From NCBI GenBank assembly GCA_030038275.1, contig JASHPG010000034.1:1-48215 (forward strand): a stretch of DNA of 48,215 nt, written 5' to 3'. Shown here one piece after another: positions 7,795 through 15,434 of the stretch. The position numbers and the translations under genes were made by a program. The notes under the pieces are model-generated. The model saw nothing but the letters and a program-made list of their open reading frames with translations. It had not been told where the DNA came from and ran no database searches. Source of the stretch: Candidatus Acidiferrales bacterium (lineage in GTDB: Bacteria; Acidobacteriota; Terriglobia; Acidiferrales; UBA7541). Positions within the stretch are counted from its first letter, which is position 1. Every line of letters starts with the position of its first letter.

Positions 7795-7817
7795 ATTTTA
7801 CATCTGTCTTGTCAGAT
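7795..7817 (-). promoter_or_regulatory. candidate niaR-nad operon promoter with NiaR operator
   Basis: On the minus strand TAAAAT (7795-7800) is a good -10. Directly upstream, ATCTG-N6-CAGAT (7802-7817) is an imperfect palindrome of pattern ATCTGnCnnGnCAGAT that fills the spacer to the -35 region, so a bound repressor would block polymerase. The -35 itself is weak. Only eight bases separate the -10 from ATG 7786. Assignment to NiaR is inference from position and gene context. Confidence 0.5.
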
Positions 7818-7962
7818 AGCTAGTCCGATGTTGGCCTGTTCGGCCTTGCCATAATGCCAGTTCGGAGGCGCAAATCGCCCAGGCAGTGACTCCTTTGTAG
7901 CATCAGATGAAATTTGGCGAGTCCGCGGCATCGGTTGGTCCATAGTAACCGAGGGGGGAAGC

Positions 7963-8292
7963 ATGGCATTCACAGCTCAGCGGCGCAGTGAACGCGTGTT
8001 GCTCGATATTCCCGTGGTGGTCAGCGGTCATTCGGGCACCCGCATTTTTCAGGAAGAGACTTTTACCGTCACTGTGAGCGCGCATGGCGCCCTGCTCATG
8101 CTCGAGACGAATGTAGTGTTGGGCCAGAAGCTGGTTGTGAAGAATCCGACGAATTCCGACGAACGGGAAGTGCGAGTCGCCTACAAGGGAGCCGTTCACG
8201 CCGGCTTGGCGCAAGTCGCGGTCGAATTCGCGAAGCCAGCGCCGGAGTTTTGGCAAATGGATTCTCCTCCGGAGAACTGGAACGCAAGGTGA
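7963..8292 (+). CDS. PilZ domain protein, putative c-di-GMP receptor
   Basis: A 109-residue single-domain protein. An N-terminal RRSER segment (RRxxR-like) followed by a beta-rich body and a VSAHGA segment, in place of the usual (D/N)xSxxG, fits a PilZ fold of the acidobacterial single-domain type. PilZ proteins bind cyclic di-GMP through these motifs. The second motif is degenerate here (Thr-Val-Ser-Ala-His-Gly), so ligand binding is uncertain. A strong GAGGGGGGAA ribosome-binding site precedes ATG 7963. It is divergent from niaR and lies about 4 kb from a membrane diguanylate cyclase gene, which makes a shared signalling role plausible. Confidence 0.7.
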   Translation: MAFTAQRRSERVLLDIPVVVSGHSGTRIFQEETFTVTVSAHGALLMLETNVVLGQKLVVKNPTNSDEREVRVAYKGAVHAGLAQVAVEFAKPAPEFWQMDSPPENWNAR

Positions 8293-8587
8293 TTTTGCAG
8301 TGAGGTCCTAATGCCGCAACTGCCGGCGGATCAGCATGCCCGCGAGGAGAAGTTGACGCAAAGACGAATCCGCTACCCTCCAAACCCGCTGTCCGGGGCG
8401 CTGCTTAGTTACTGATAGATAACGACGGACGCGTCGGGCACGTCCTTTCGAAGTCCGCCCTGCATCGCGGTGATCCGGGCTTAAGGAAGGGCCATTCTCC
8501 GCGCGTCCATTAGGGGCAAAAATCGTGATTGGAGTGAATTGTTTAGGCTCCGCGCCGGGGCACAAATTTAGAGAATATTTCGTTGCT

Positions 8588-8605
8588 TGCTTTCAATTGA
8601 AAGCA
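8588..8605. promoter_or_regulatory. perfect 18-bp palindrome, candidate operator
   Basis: TGCTTTCAATTGAAAGCA is perfectly self-complementary with no spacer. It lies 260 bases upstream of the XRE/S24-like regulator gene and overlaps a possible -35 (TTGAAA). XRE/LexA-type regulators bind such dyads, so autoregulation is plausible. Confidence 0.5.
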
Positions 8606-8622
8606 GAGGGGTACTACAGTGA

Positions 8623-8639
8623 ATTCCCGTTCTGGGAAT
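8623..8639. promoter_or_regulatory. inverted repeat ATTCCC-N5-GGGAAT
   Basis: Six-base perfect arms with a five-base spacer, 18 bases after the perfect palindrome at 8588-8605. Its place at or just after a weak -10 fits a second operator of the same promoter. Confidence 0.4.
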
Positions 8640-8865
8640 GTTTATCCTTTCATCGTAGAGCCTGAGCGCGAATAGACTTCCTCTCTGGTTGGAGCAGGAT
8701 GGGCACGACGATCAACGCGTCGAAGAAGCGGCTGTTGCTTTCGGCCCAAGGATGACGTGGGACACAGCCTCCGCGAAACCAGTTGATTCGCGAGGCAGAA
8801 AAGGCATATTGTGCGTAATTCCATCTGGGATGCGTTCCGTTCTGAAACTATGACCGGGGATTGCT

Positions 8866-9669
8866 ATGCGTGCGGGTGAGCAACTCAGGGAGCTGAGGAA
8901 TCGGCTGAGCATTACAACCCGGGAAGTGGAGGAATTCAGCCGCGCCATTGCCGAGGACCGTCAAAACGAAGAGTTCTACATTTCAAACGCGTGGTTGACT
9001 CAGCTCGAAAACAAGAACTCCATCCCTAGTATTTTCAAGCTTTATAGTCTCAGCGTAATTTACCGCACGCGTTTCTCGGATCTGCTCAAGGTGTTCGAGA
9101 TCGACCTGAACGACACCTCCAGGTATCAACTAGCCTTGCCACTCGAGAATACTCATGTAGTTGCGTTTGAAGAGCCGGAGGCCTCCCAAGCAGTCACGTT
9201 CCCGGTGCGGTTCGACAAAAGCTTCAACTTGGAAAGCACGAGTTTGATCGCCAGGATGGTTGAGGTCTGGGGAGAAGTGCCAGTACCGCTATTGCAGCGC
9301 CTTGACGTCCGGCATTGCCAATACGGGTACGTCGGCACCGAGGATTTCACGATGTTCCCGCTGTTGCGGCCGGGATCCTTCGTGCAGATCGAAAACTATC
9401 CAACGCGCCTGCACAGCTCGCAATGGCGGAGCGAGTTCGACCGCCCCATCTATTTTGTCGAGTTGCGCGACGGATACGCGTGTGCGTGGTGCGAAATGCG
9501 CGGATCGCAGCTAACCCTAATCCCACATCCGCTTTCCGGCTGCACGATTCGACAATTCAGCTATCCTTCGGACGCCGAGATCGTGGGTCAGGTGACCGGA
9601 GTTGCTATGAGGCTGGTGCCACCGGAACGCGATTCTGACGGGCTTCCAAGATTGCCAAAGCGGCCTTGA
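8866..9669 (+). CDS. XRE-family regulator with S24 peptidase-like C-terminal domain
   Basis: A 267-residue protein. Residues about 5-70 form an XRE helix-turn-helix (GEQLRELRNRLSITTREVEEFS, ending with AWLTQLENKNSIPSIFKLYSLSVIY), with a longer insertion than usual between helices. The C-terminal half (about 150-255) resembles the LexA/CI S24 fold: MFPLLRPGSFVQIEN, then YFVELRDGYACAWCEM and EIVGQVTGVAMRL. The Ser-Met/Lys catalytic dyad is not evident (Met-Phe-Pro replaces Ser-Met), so autocleavage is unlikely and the domain may only dimerise or sense. Its 3' end overlaps the convergent gene at 9605 by 65 bases. Target genes are unknown; the upstream palindromes are candidates. Confidence 0.75.
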   Translation: MRAGEQLRELRNRLSITTREVEEFSRAIAEDRQNEEFYISNAWLTQLENKNSIPSIFKLYSLSVIYRTRFSDLLKVFEIDLNDTSRYQLALPLENTHVVAFEEPEASQAVTFPVRFDKSFNLESTSLIARMVEVWGEVPVPLLQRLDVRHCQYGYVGTEDFTMFPLLRPGSFVQIENYPTRLHSSQWRSEFDRPIYFVELRDGYACAWCEMRGSQLTLIPHPLSGCTIRQFSYPSDAEIVGQVTGVAMRLVPPERDSDGLPRLPKRP

Positions 9670-10069
9670 GGTTGCAGAACAGGAACTCTCCCGACAACGG
9701 TTCCGTTTCCACAGGAATGGCCACCCGGTAGGGCTGCAATTTTCGCCAGGAGATAAAGAATTCGCCGGGGCCGATGCCGGCGGAACGCATGTAACCCTCC
9801 AACTGCGCCACTAACTCCTCTACCGAGCAAGCCAGAAGTTCCTGAAATACTTCACGATGGCAATCCGCCAGAGCTTCGCAAGCCGCCGTGGCGCTATAAC
9901 GCGCTGCCAAGCCGTCGTGGTGGTAAATGCCGGTATTGTAGTCGCGGGTAGAAGCGAGATAAATGAGCCGGTCGAGCGGGCGCTGAATGCGCGCCAAGGT
10001 GCGGGTACGGACATCATCGGCCGCCTGCTGCACGTCCAATCGCTGGGGATTTACGGAGCGGGTGGCCAT
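9605..10069 (-). CDS. conserved hypothetical protein, coupled to membrane-anchored neighbour
   Basis: A 154-residue protein of no family I can name. It is rich in charged helices, with notable segments DYNTGIYHHDGLAARY (His-His near residue 51), ACEALADCHREVFQELL and GEFFISWRKLQPYRVAIP. No signal peptide or membrane segment is seen. The start at 10069 is chosen because it lies four bases after the stop of the upstream gene, which indicates translational coupling; the open frame runs further upstream without support. The last 65 bases overlap the end of the XRE/S24 gene on the other strand. Because of the tight coupling, it likely works with the membrane protein encoded just before it. Confidence 0.65.
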   Translation of the reverse strand: MATRSVNPQRLDVQQAADDVRTRTLARIQRPLDRLIYLASTRDYNTGIYHHDGLAARYSATAACEALADCHREVFQELLACSVEELVAQLEGYMRSAGIGPGEFFISWRKLQPYRVAIPVETEPLSGEFLFCNLKAALAILEARQNRVPVAPAS

Positions 10070-10073
10070 GGCA

Positions 10074-10637
10074 TTAGGAGGCGATCGAGCGGCTTGCAAT
10101 GGCGGGTGGGCTGGCAAGGAACGCGAGCGCTTCCTCGTAGGCCCTGCAAATCCGCAATCCGGACGCCGCCGTGGTTCCGAGCATCCGTGGCGCGACGCGA
10201 GGACCGCCCACGTAAACCAGTATTTGCAGCGCCCGGCAAGCAATCAGCAGGCTGGCGAAATTCATAGCCAGGAATAACTCCGAACGGAGGCCTACCCGCG
10301 CATAGAAGCGGGCAGCTCCGAGATGAAACCGCCGCAGGATTTTGATTTGGTGGCGGACTTGACCGATCCAGCCAAGAACAATCCCTCGGCGCTCCCGGCA
10401 AAAACGGAAATAAACGGCCCGGGGTGCGACGGAAGCGACAAACTCGTAGTCCTCTGGAGCCAGGAAACGGCTGACCAGCGGCGTTGGAAGGAGGCTCGTT
10501 TCCAGATACGTAAGCGCCTGACGGGCCTCGACGAGAGCCTCGGCACCGCCCTCCGGGCGGGGACCTCGCCGCGTCAGAAGCAGCAACGACCCGAAGAGGA
10601 GTACGCCGACTGCCAGGAATAGAATCAGCTCGATCAC
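10074..10637 (-). CDS. hypothetical single-pass membrane protein
   Basis: A 187-residue protein with one strong N-terminal membrane segment (residues 2-22, ELILFLAVGVLLFGSLLLL) followed by a basic stop-transfer run (TRRGPRP). The cytosolic part is helical and contains a second hydrophobic stretch around residues 120-140 (LFLAMNFASLLIACRALQILVYV) that may also associate with the membrane. No family is recognised. It is followed after four bases by the 154-residue gene, so the two form a small operon. Start is the first ATG of the frame and fits the membrane segment. Confidence 0.65.
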   Translation of the reverse strand: MIELILFLAVGVLLFGSLLLLTRRGPRPEGGAEALVEARQALTYLETSLLPTPLVSRFLAPEDYEFVASVAPRAVYFRFCRERRGIVLGWIGQVRHQIKILRRFHLGAARFYARVGLRSELFLAMNFASLLIACRALQILVYVGGPRVAPRMLGTTAASGLRICRAYEEALAFLASPPAIASRSIAS

Positions 10638-10998
10638 GCTGGATCAGCCTCGAACACCGCCATTGTCCCTCAAAGACCGAATGATACGCCGCGAGGTCTG
10701 GGACGCCCTAAGAATCTGCGCCTTGCTCGGAAAGCAGAGCGGGCGCTTCCGAGAGTTCCAGGAGCCAATTAGCCAGACGCGGTCATTAGCATCAAACGGT
10801 GCCGCTTGGCTCCATGCCCATGCTGCAACAACCTGCTGGCCGCCCATAATAGCACCTAACCGTAGGTAGGACAAATTAAGTAACTATTGTCACAATCCAG
10901 TACCGACAAGGCTGCTGGGGTGTTTCTAACCAGGGACGCTTCCTCCGGTTGTCGAGTACGCAGCAAGGACCAGGCAATCGCGTCGATTAAAATTCCTA
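10638..10998. other. intergenic stretch without a supported gene
   Basis: About 360 bases between two minus-strand membrane-protein genes. Short open frames occur on both strands but none has a ribosome-binding site or recognisable sequence. It presumably holds the promoter of the 10074-10637 operon; no clear consensus was found. Confidence 0.5.
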
Positions 10999-11778
10999 TC
11001 ACAAACGAGACATCCTCCCGAGATACGAGCGGGTGGCGCGTAGCACGCCGCGCGTTCGGGACGCGAGCAACTCGTAATCCATTTCCACGGGAAGGACCGA
11101 ATCGGGAACCGGGTTCGGGTGAAAATACCAGAGCGCCACGAGCCAAATCGTCAGTGCCACGAGGAACGAAATTGGCTGGGCAAAAAACCAAAGCCACCTA
11201 AATCGCGTTGCCGAATAGGCAGTTCCCGCAAGCATCATCAGGCTTGCTCCTACGTAGACCCCATAGCCGAAAATCATGCCGCGAAGGTTCTTTCCCATGG
11301 GGATTCCGTAGTAGGCGATCAGAAAAAGAATACCGACCAGAAGAGATGCCTGGACCAAGCGGAGGTTTCGCTCCAACTCGACCATCACCATCGAACCGCT
11401 GACAGACGGGGCGAAAGTGAAAGGAGCAAATCCAATTGCCAGGAGTAGAGCCGCGCAGAACGCGAAAATCGCGATTTGAATCGCGAATTTTCTGGCGCCT
11501 GGATATGCGGCCAATACGTGTCGAAGCAATTCCAGGACGACTGCGCAGCCGAGGAATAGTGTGGCTAACTGTACGGGCCAATACCATGCCAAGTAATGCC
11601 GCGGGGCAAGCCAACCCGCCAGTGAGACGACGATCCCCAAGGTAGTGGACGCGATGTAAACGTAAAAAAAAGAGTAGAGCCGCAACATGCCCGTGCGAAG
11701 GGCTCGCACGAGGATCAGGACCTCAAGCGCATTACCGCCCCAAGATGCAGCCTGCGAGAAAATTCGGGAGTCGAGCAT
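10999..11778 (-). CDS. polytopic membrane protein of unknown function
   Basis: A 259-residue protein with about seven predicted membrane segments, for example near residues 34-56 (SFFYVYIASTTLGIVVSLAG), 68-88, 97-118, 142-160, 168-187 and 194-216. Short loops carry Arg/Lys on alternating sides. The C-terminal 40 residues are soluble and basic. No transporter or enzyme signature is seen. The gene starts 31 bases after the intrinsic terminator that closes the upstream peptide gene, so it needs its own promoter or read-through. The function is not known. Confidence 0.65.
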   Translation of the reverse strand: MLDSRIFSQAASWGGNALEVLILVRALRTGMLRLYSFFYVYIASTTLGIVVSLAGWLAPRHYLAWYWPVQLATLFLGCAVVLELLRHVLAAYPGARKFAIQIAIFAFCAALLLAIGFAPFTFAPSVSGSMVMVELERNLRLVQASLLVGILFLIAYYGIPMGKNLRGMIFGYGVYVGASLMMLAGTAYSATRFRWLWFFAQPISFLVALTIWLVALWYFHPNPVPDSVLPVEMDYELLASRTRGVLRATRSYLGRMSRL

Positions 11779-11809
11779 CGCCGAGAGAGGCCGCTATCGT
11801 AGCACAAAA

Positions 11810-11834
11810 GAAGGGGGCAAATTTCGCCCCCTTC
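11810..11834 (-). terminator. strong intrinsic terminator after the repeat-peptide gene
   Basis: GAAGGGGGC (11810-11818) and GCCCCCTTC (11826-11834) form a perfect 9-bp GC-rich stem with a seven-base loop. Read on the minus strand it is followed by TTTT. It lies 32 bases after the stop of the small peptide gene and before the next minus-strand gene, so the peptide is probably transcribed as its own short mRNA. Confidence 0.8.
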
Positions 11835-11866
11835 CCTGACTCAACAATGCAGGCTGGCAGAATCTG

Positions 11867-12076
11867 CTATGCGCTTGCAACGAGCGCTTGCGCGGGTGGA
11901 TATGGAGGATTACTGATGTCGGCAAGCGTCTGGTTCAGCGCAGGCGGATACGGCGGGTTGCTGATGTCGGCGAGCGTCTGACGAACGGTGACGCTGTGGA
12001 TCCCAGAGTGAATCGCTGGAATCGCGACCATCGCAAGGGCAGCGAAAACAAGCCAAGCGAACTTAGCAGCTTTCAT
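11867..12076 (-). CDS. small secreted peptide with duplicated QTLADISNPPYPPA motif
   Basis: A 69-residue protein: a signal-peptide-like N-terminus (MKAAK, then hydrophobic residues 6-21), a short linker, then QTLADISNPPYPPA twice (residues 33-46 and 49-62, period 16 residues), and a short tail. The two DNA copies differ at seven positions, all third codon positions that leave the peptide unchanged, so the amino-acid sequence seems to be under selection. AGGAG lies seven bases before ATG 12076, and a strong terminator follows the stop. No family is recognised. A processed exported peptide (signal or modified peptide) is a possibility, not shown. Neighbouring genes encode membrane proteins, XRE regulators and a diguanylate cyclase. 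Confidence 0.75.
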   Translation of the reverse strand: MKAAKFAWLVFAALAMVAIPAIHSGIHSVTVRQTLADISNPPYPPALNQTLADISNPPYPPAQALVASA

Positions 12077-12169
12077 TTCTTTTCTCCTCGACTAGGAATT
12101 TCGAAATTTGCGAGCCTACTGGCGCGCAGGCTAATCGCTCGCGCAAATCGTTCGGCAGAAGCGCCGGTT

Positions 12170-12187
12170 CGCTCGGCAAACCGAGCG
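12170..12187. promoter_or_regulatory. inverted repeat CGCTCGG-CAAA-CCGAGCG
   Basis: A perfect 7-bp dyad with a four-base spacer in the divergent region between the repeat-peptide gene (minus) and the diguanylate cyclase gene (plus), about 95 and 120 bases from the two starts. It could be an operator or an RNA hairpin. Confidence 0.4.
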
Positions 12188-12304
12188 GGTACGGACCAGA
12201 ACCAAGAGGTGTAACTCTAAATACTTTGTTTACAGCGGCGCGTGCGCGGCATTCGCAGCAAAAGAAAAATACCGTAAGGAAACAGGAGCTGGAACGATGC
12301 GGAA

Positions 12305-13261
12305 ATGCCGGATAACGACTTTGGAAACCATGCGGAAGTTACGTATGGAGTGAAAAGTCGCGATGCGGTACTACAGCATATAGCGGATCATTTAAAAATT
12401 CTTATGAGTGAAGCGCTTTCCTCTTCTGAAGAGAAGAACGTGCAGCCGCGCGCGATCCGCGACCGATTGCGGAGCTTGGACCGGCGCCAGTGGTGGCTGT
12501 GGTCGTCCACGGTCCTGGTGCTGATCCTACTCACGATCGCCGTGGCTTCATTCGCGTTCCCGGCGATGCTATCGAGAGACAATGGCACGTATTCGTTCTA
12601 TCTGAACCAGTCGGTCCGCGCGTTGGTCGGGATGGTTCTGCTTTTCAGCGTCTATCTGGTGTACCAGCAGACGATGATCGTGAAGGTGCGCAACCAGATG
12701 GCTGACCAGATCGAAGCGCTCGCAAAGGTGGAAAATTTGACGAACGAAGTTTACAAACTGGCGGCTCTGGATCAACTGACCGGGCTGTATAACCGCCGCT
12801 CGGGCGAGCAGCGGCTGGCGGAGGAAATCAGCCGGGCTCTGCGCCACTCTAGACCGCTCACGGTGCTGCTGATCGACCTCGATGGCCTGAAGCAGATTAA
12901 CGATCGGATGGGGCATCCGGCTGGGGACCTGATGCTGAAGACGTTTTCCGAGCGCCTGCAGCGCGCCATCCGCGGTTCGGACCTGGCGGTCCGGCTGGGC
13001 GGCGATGAATTCATGGTACTGCTGCCGGAGTGCCGCGCGGGCGAGGTGCGGCACGTGCTTTCGCGCGTGGACGGCCTGGAATTCGAATACGAGGGCAGCA
13101 AAATCGCCTGCGGATTTTCGCGTGGCTGGACGGATTACAAACCGGGAGAGACCTCGGCGGAGTTGCTAAAACGCGCTGACGACGCCTTGTACGTGAACAA
13201 GCGGGCGGGAAAAAGACAGCGCGAAGCAACGCCACCGCCCGTCGCGCAGCCCGTTTCCTGA
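12305..13261 (+). CDS. membrane-bound diguanylate cyclase (GGDEF)
   Basis: A 318-residue protein with two membrane segments (about residues 66-86 and 104-122) flanking a short, about 20-residue extracytoplasmic loop, a linker coiled coil (129-152) and a C-terminal GGDEF domain (about 153-305). The domain has DQLTGLYNRR (156-165), DLDGLKQIND (191-200) and an intact GGDEF (232-236), so cyclase activity converting GTP to cyclic di-GMP is expected. An RxxD inhibitory site, RGSD (223-226), lies five residues before GGDEF, so product inhibition is likely. No sensor domain larger than the membrane hairpin is present. The start at 12305 is the first in frame; AGGAG is 16 bases upstream, so the exact start is uncertain. 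Confidence 0.9.
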   Translation: MPDNDFGNHAEVTYGVKSRDAVLQHIADHLKILMSEALSSSEEKNVQPRAIRDRLRSLDRRQWWLWSSTVLVLILLTIAVASFAFPAMLSRDNGTYSFYLNQSVRALVGMVLLFSVYLVYQQTMIVKVRNQMADQIEALAKVENLTNEVYKLAALDQLTGLYNRRSGEQRLAEEISRALRHSRPLTVLLIDLDGLKQINDRMGHPAGDLMLKTFSERLQRAIRGSDLAVRLGGDEFMVLLPECRAGEVRHVLSRVDGLEFEYEGSKIACGFSRGWTDYKPGETSAELLKRADDALYVNKRAGKRQREATPPPVAQPVS

Positions 13262-13389
13262 TGCTCGCAGCCGCTTATCTGCGTTCGGTACGTTTTAGGA
13301 TCGCGAAGCCGTACGCGATTTCAGGCTAATTGGGAGTCCAATTGCCGCCGGAGCGAAGGATTGAATCGCCCACCAGCGAGCGCAGCATT

Positions 13390-13404
13390 GTTCCTGTAAG
13401 GAAC
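13390..13404. promoter_or_regulatory. inverted repeat GTTCCT-gta-AGGAAC, candidate XRE operator
   Basis: Perfect six-base arms with a three-base spacer, 72 bases before the XRE gene start at 13477. The size and symmetry suit a small XRE-type dimer; autoregulation is inferred. Confidence 0.4.
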
Positions 13405-13476
13405 CCCGGCTGGAAATTCTTCTTGCACGCTGTTAGGGTAACTCGTAGGATACCCGGTGTTGTTCGAAGAGATACC

Positions 13477-13902
13477 ATGCCAAAAGAAAAGCCAAAGGTA
13501 AACATTGGAGAAGTGATCCGATCGTATCGCAGCAACCGCGGACTCTCGCAGGGCGACATCGAGAGGCGCACCGGGTTGCTGCGCTGCTATCTTTCGCGCG
13601 TGGAGAACGGCCACACGGTTCCTTCACTCGAGACGCTGGCGAAGATAGCCGAGGCGATGGAAATCAGCCTGGCGGACTTTTTCCCGGGCACCGATACTCC
13701 TCAAGATCGCGAAACGCGCAAAATCCTCGGCGAGCTTTCCGAGGAAGAGATTCGCTTTCTTGCGGAGATCAAGCGGTATTCGACCACGCTTTCGGACGAC
13801 GACAAGCGGCTGGTGCTGGCCATGATCCGGAAAATGGCCACCGTCGTTCCGCAGGCGCGCGTGGGAAAAGCGCCGAGCGCGAATCACCGCCCGGGATACT
13901 GA
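13477..13902 (+). CDS. XRE-family transcriptional regulator
   Basis: A 141-residue protein. Residues 9-66 form a typical XRE helix-turn-helix ([23 protein letters not shown], then [26 protein letters not shown]). The rest is a helical tail ([19 protein letters not shown]) ending in a Lys/Arg-rich, probably disordered stretch. ATG 13477 is chosen because the HTH begins ten residues later and GAAGAGA precedes it; the frame extends upstream without support and across the inverted repeat at 13390. This kind of short XRE protein is abundant in Acidobacteriota. Its targets are unknown. Confidence 0.8.
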   Translation: MPKEKPKVNIGEVIRSYRSNRGLSQGDIERRTGLLRCYLSRVENGHTVPSLETLAKIAEAMEISLADFFPGTDTPQDRETRKILGELSEEEIRFLAEIKRYSTTLSDDDKRLVLAMIRKMATVVPQARVGKAPSANHRPGY

Positions 13903-13975
13903 ATCGTCTTGCATGCCACGGCGTGACAGGCGGCGCGAGCCGTCTGCTTCCGCGCGCTGGCGTTGCTCGTTCGGC

Positions 13976-14005
13976 TTGGCCCCCACCCTGCGGATTCGCT
14001 AGAAT
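13976..14005 (+). promoter_or_regulatory. ispG promoter, probably leaderless
   Basis: TTGGCC (13976-13981) and TAGAAT (14000-14005) are 18 bases apart. The -10 overlaps an upstream in-frame ATG (14004) and ends seven bases before ATG 14013. Transcription would begin at or next to 14013, which favours that start and a leaderless mRNA. Confidence 0.55.
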
Positions 14006-14012
14006 GGCATTC

Positions 14013-15314
<1,302 letters not shown>

Positions 15315-15422
15315 GCTCCTTTCGCACGCATCCTCGGATGTTCGATTCCAAACACCCTGCTCTCAGCACGAGCTAATCGCGCGGTTCGCGTGCGATAAAC
15401 TGGAACTAGGCTTCGACTGAGT

Positions 15423-15428
15423 TATATT
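15423..15428 (+). promoter_or_regulatory. -10 box of the aas fusion gene, probably leaderless
   Basis: TATATT lies six bases before ATG 15435, with a weak -35 (CTGGAA, 15400-15405) 17 bases upstream. No ribosome-binding site is visible, which fits a leaderless start. Confidence 0.45.
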
Positions 15429-15434
15429 CCCGCT

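Larger units (their letters stand above)
8293..8865. other. 573-base intergenic region with two palindromes
   Basis: No supported gene lies between the PilZ gene and the XRE/S24 regulator. The stretch contains the perfect palindrome at 8588-8605 and the inverted repeat at 8623-8639. A possible -35 TTGAAA (8597-8602) lies inside the first, followed by a weak -10 at 8620-8625. A GACGCAAAG string near 8353 recalls the c-di-GMP GEMM riboswitch, but the rest of that consensus is missing. Confidence 0.55.

Noticed and set aside
8340-8400. Possible c-di-GMP (GEMM) riboswitch near the PilZ gene
   Set aside because: Only GACGCAAAG matches. The GGCAAACC box, the GAAA tetraloop and the flanking stems of the consensus are absent.
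11745-11981. Plus-strand frame with repeated AGGYGGLLMSASV opposite the secreted peptide
   Set aside because: Third positions coincide on both strands here, so repeat conservation alone does not decide; the minus strand has the signal peptide, AGGAG site and matching terminator.
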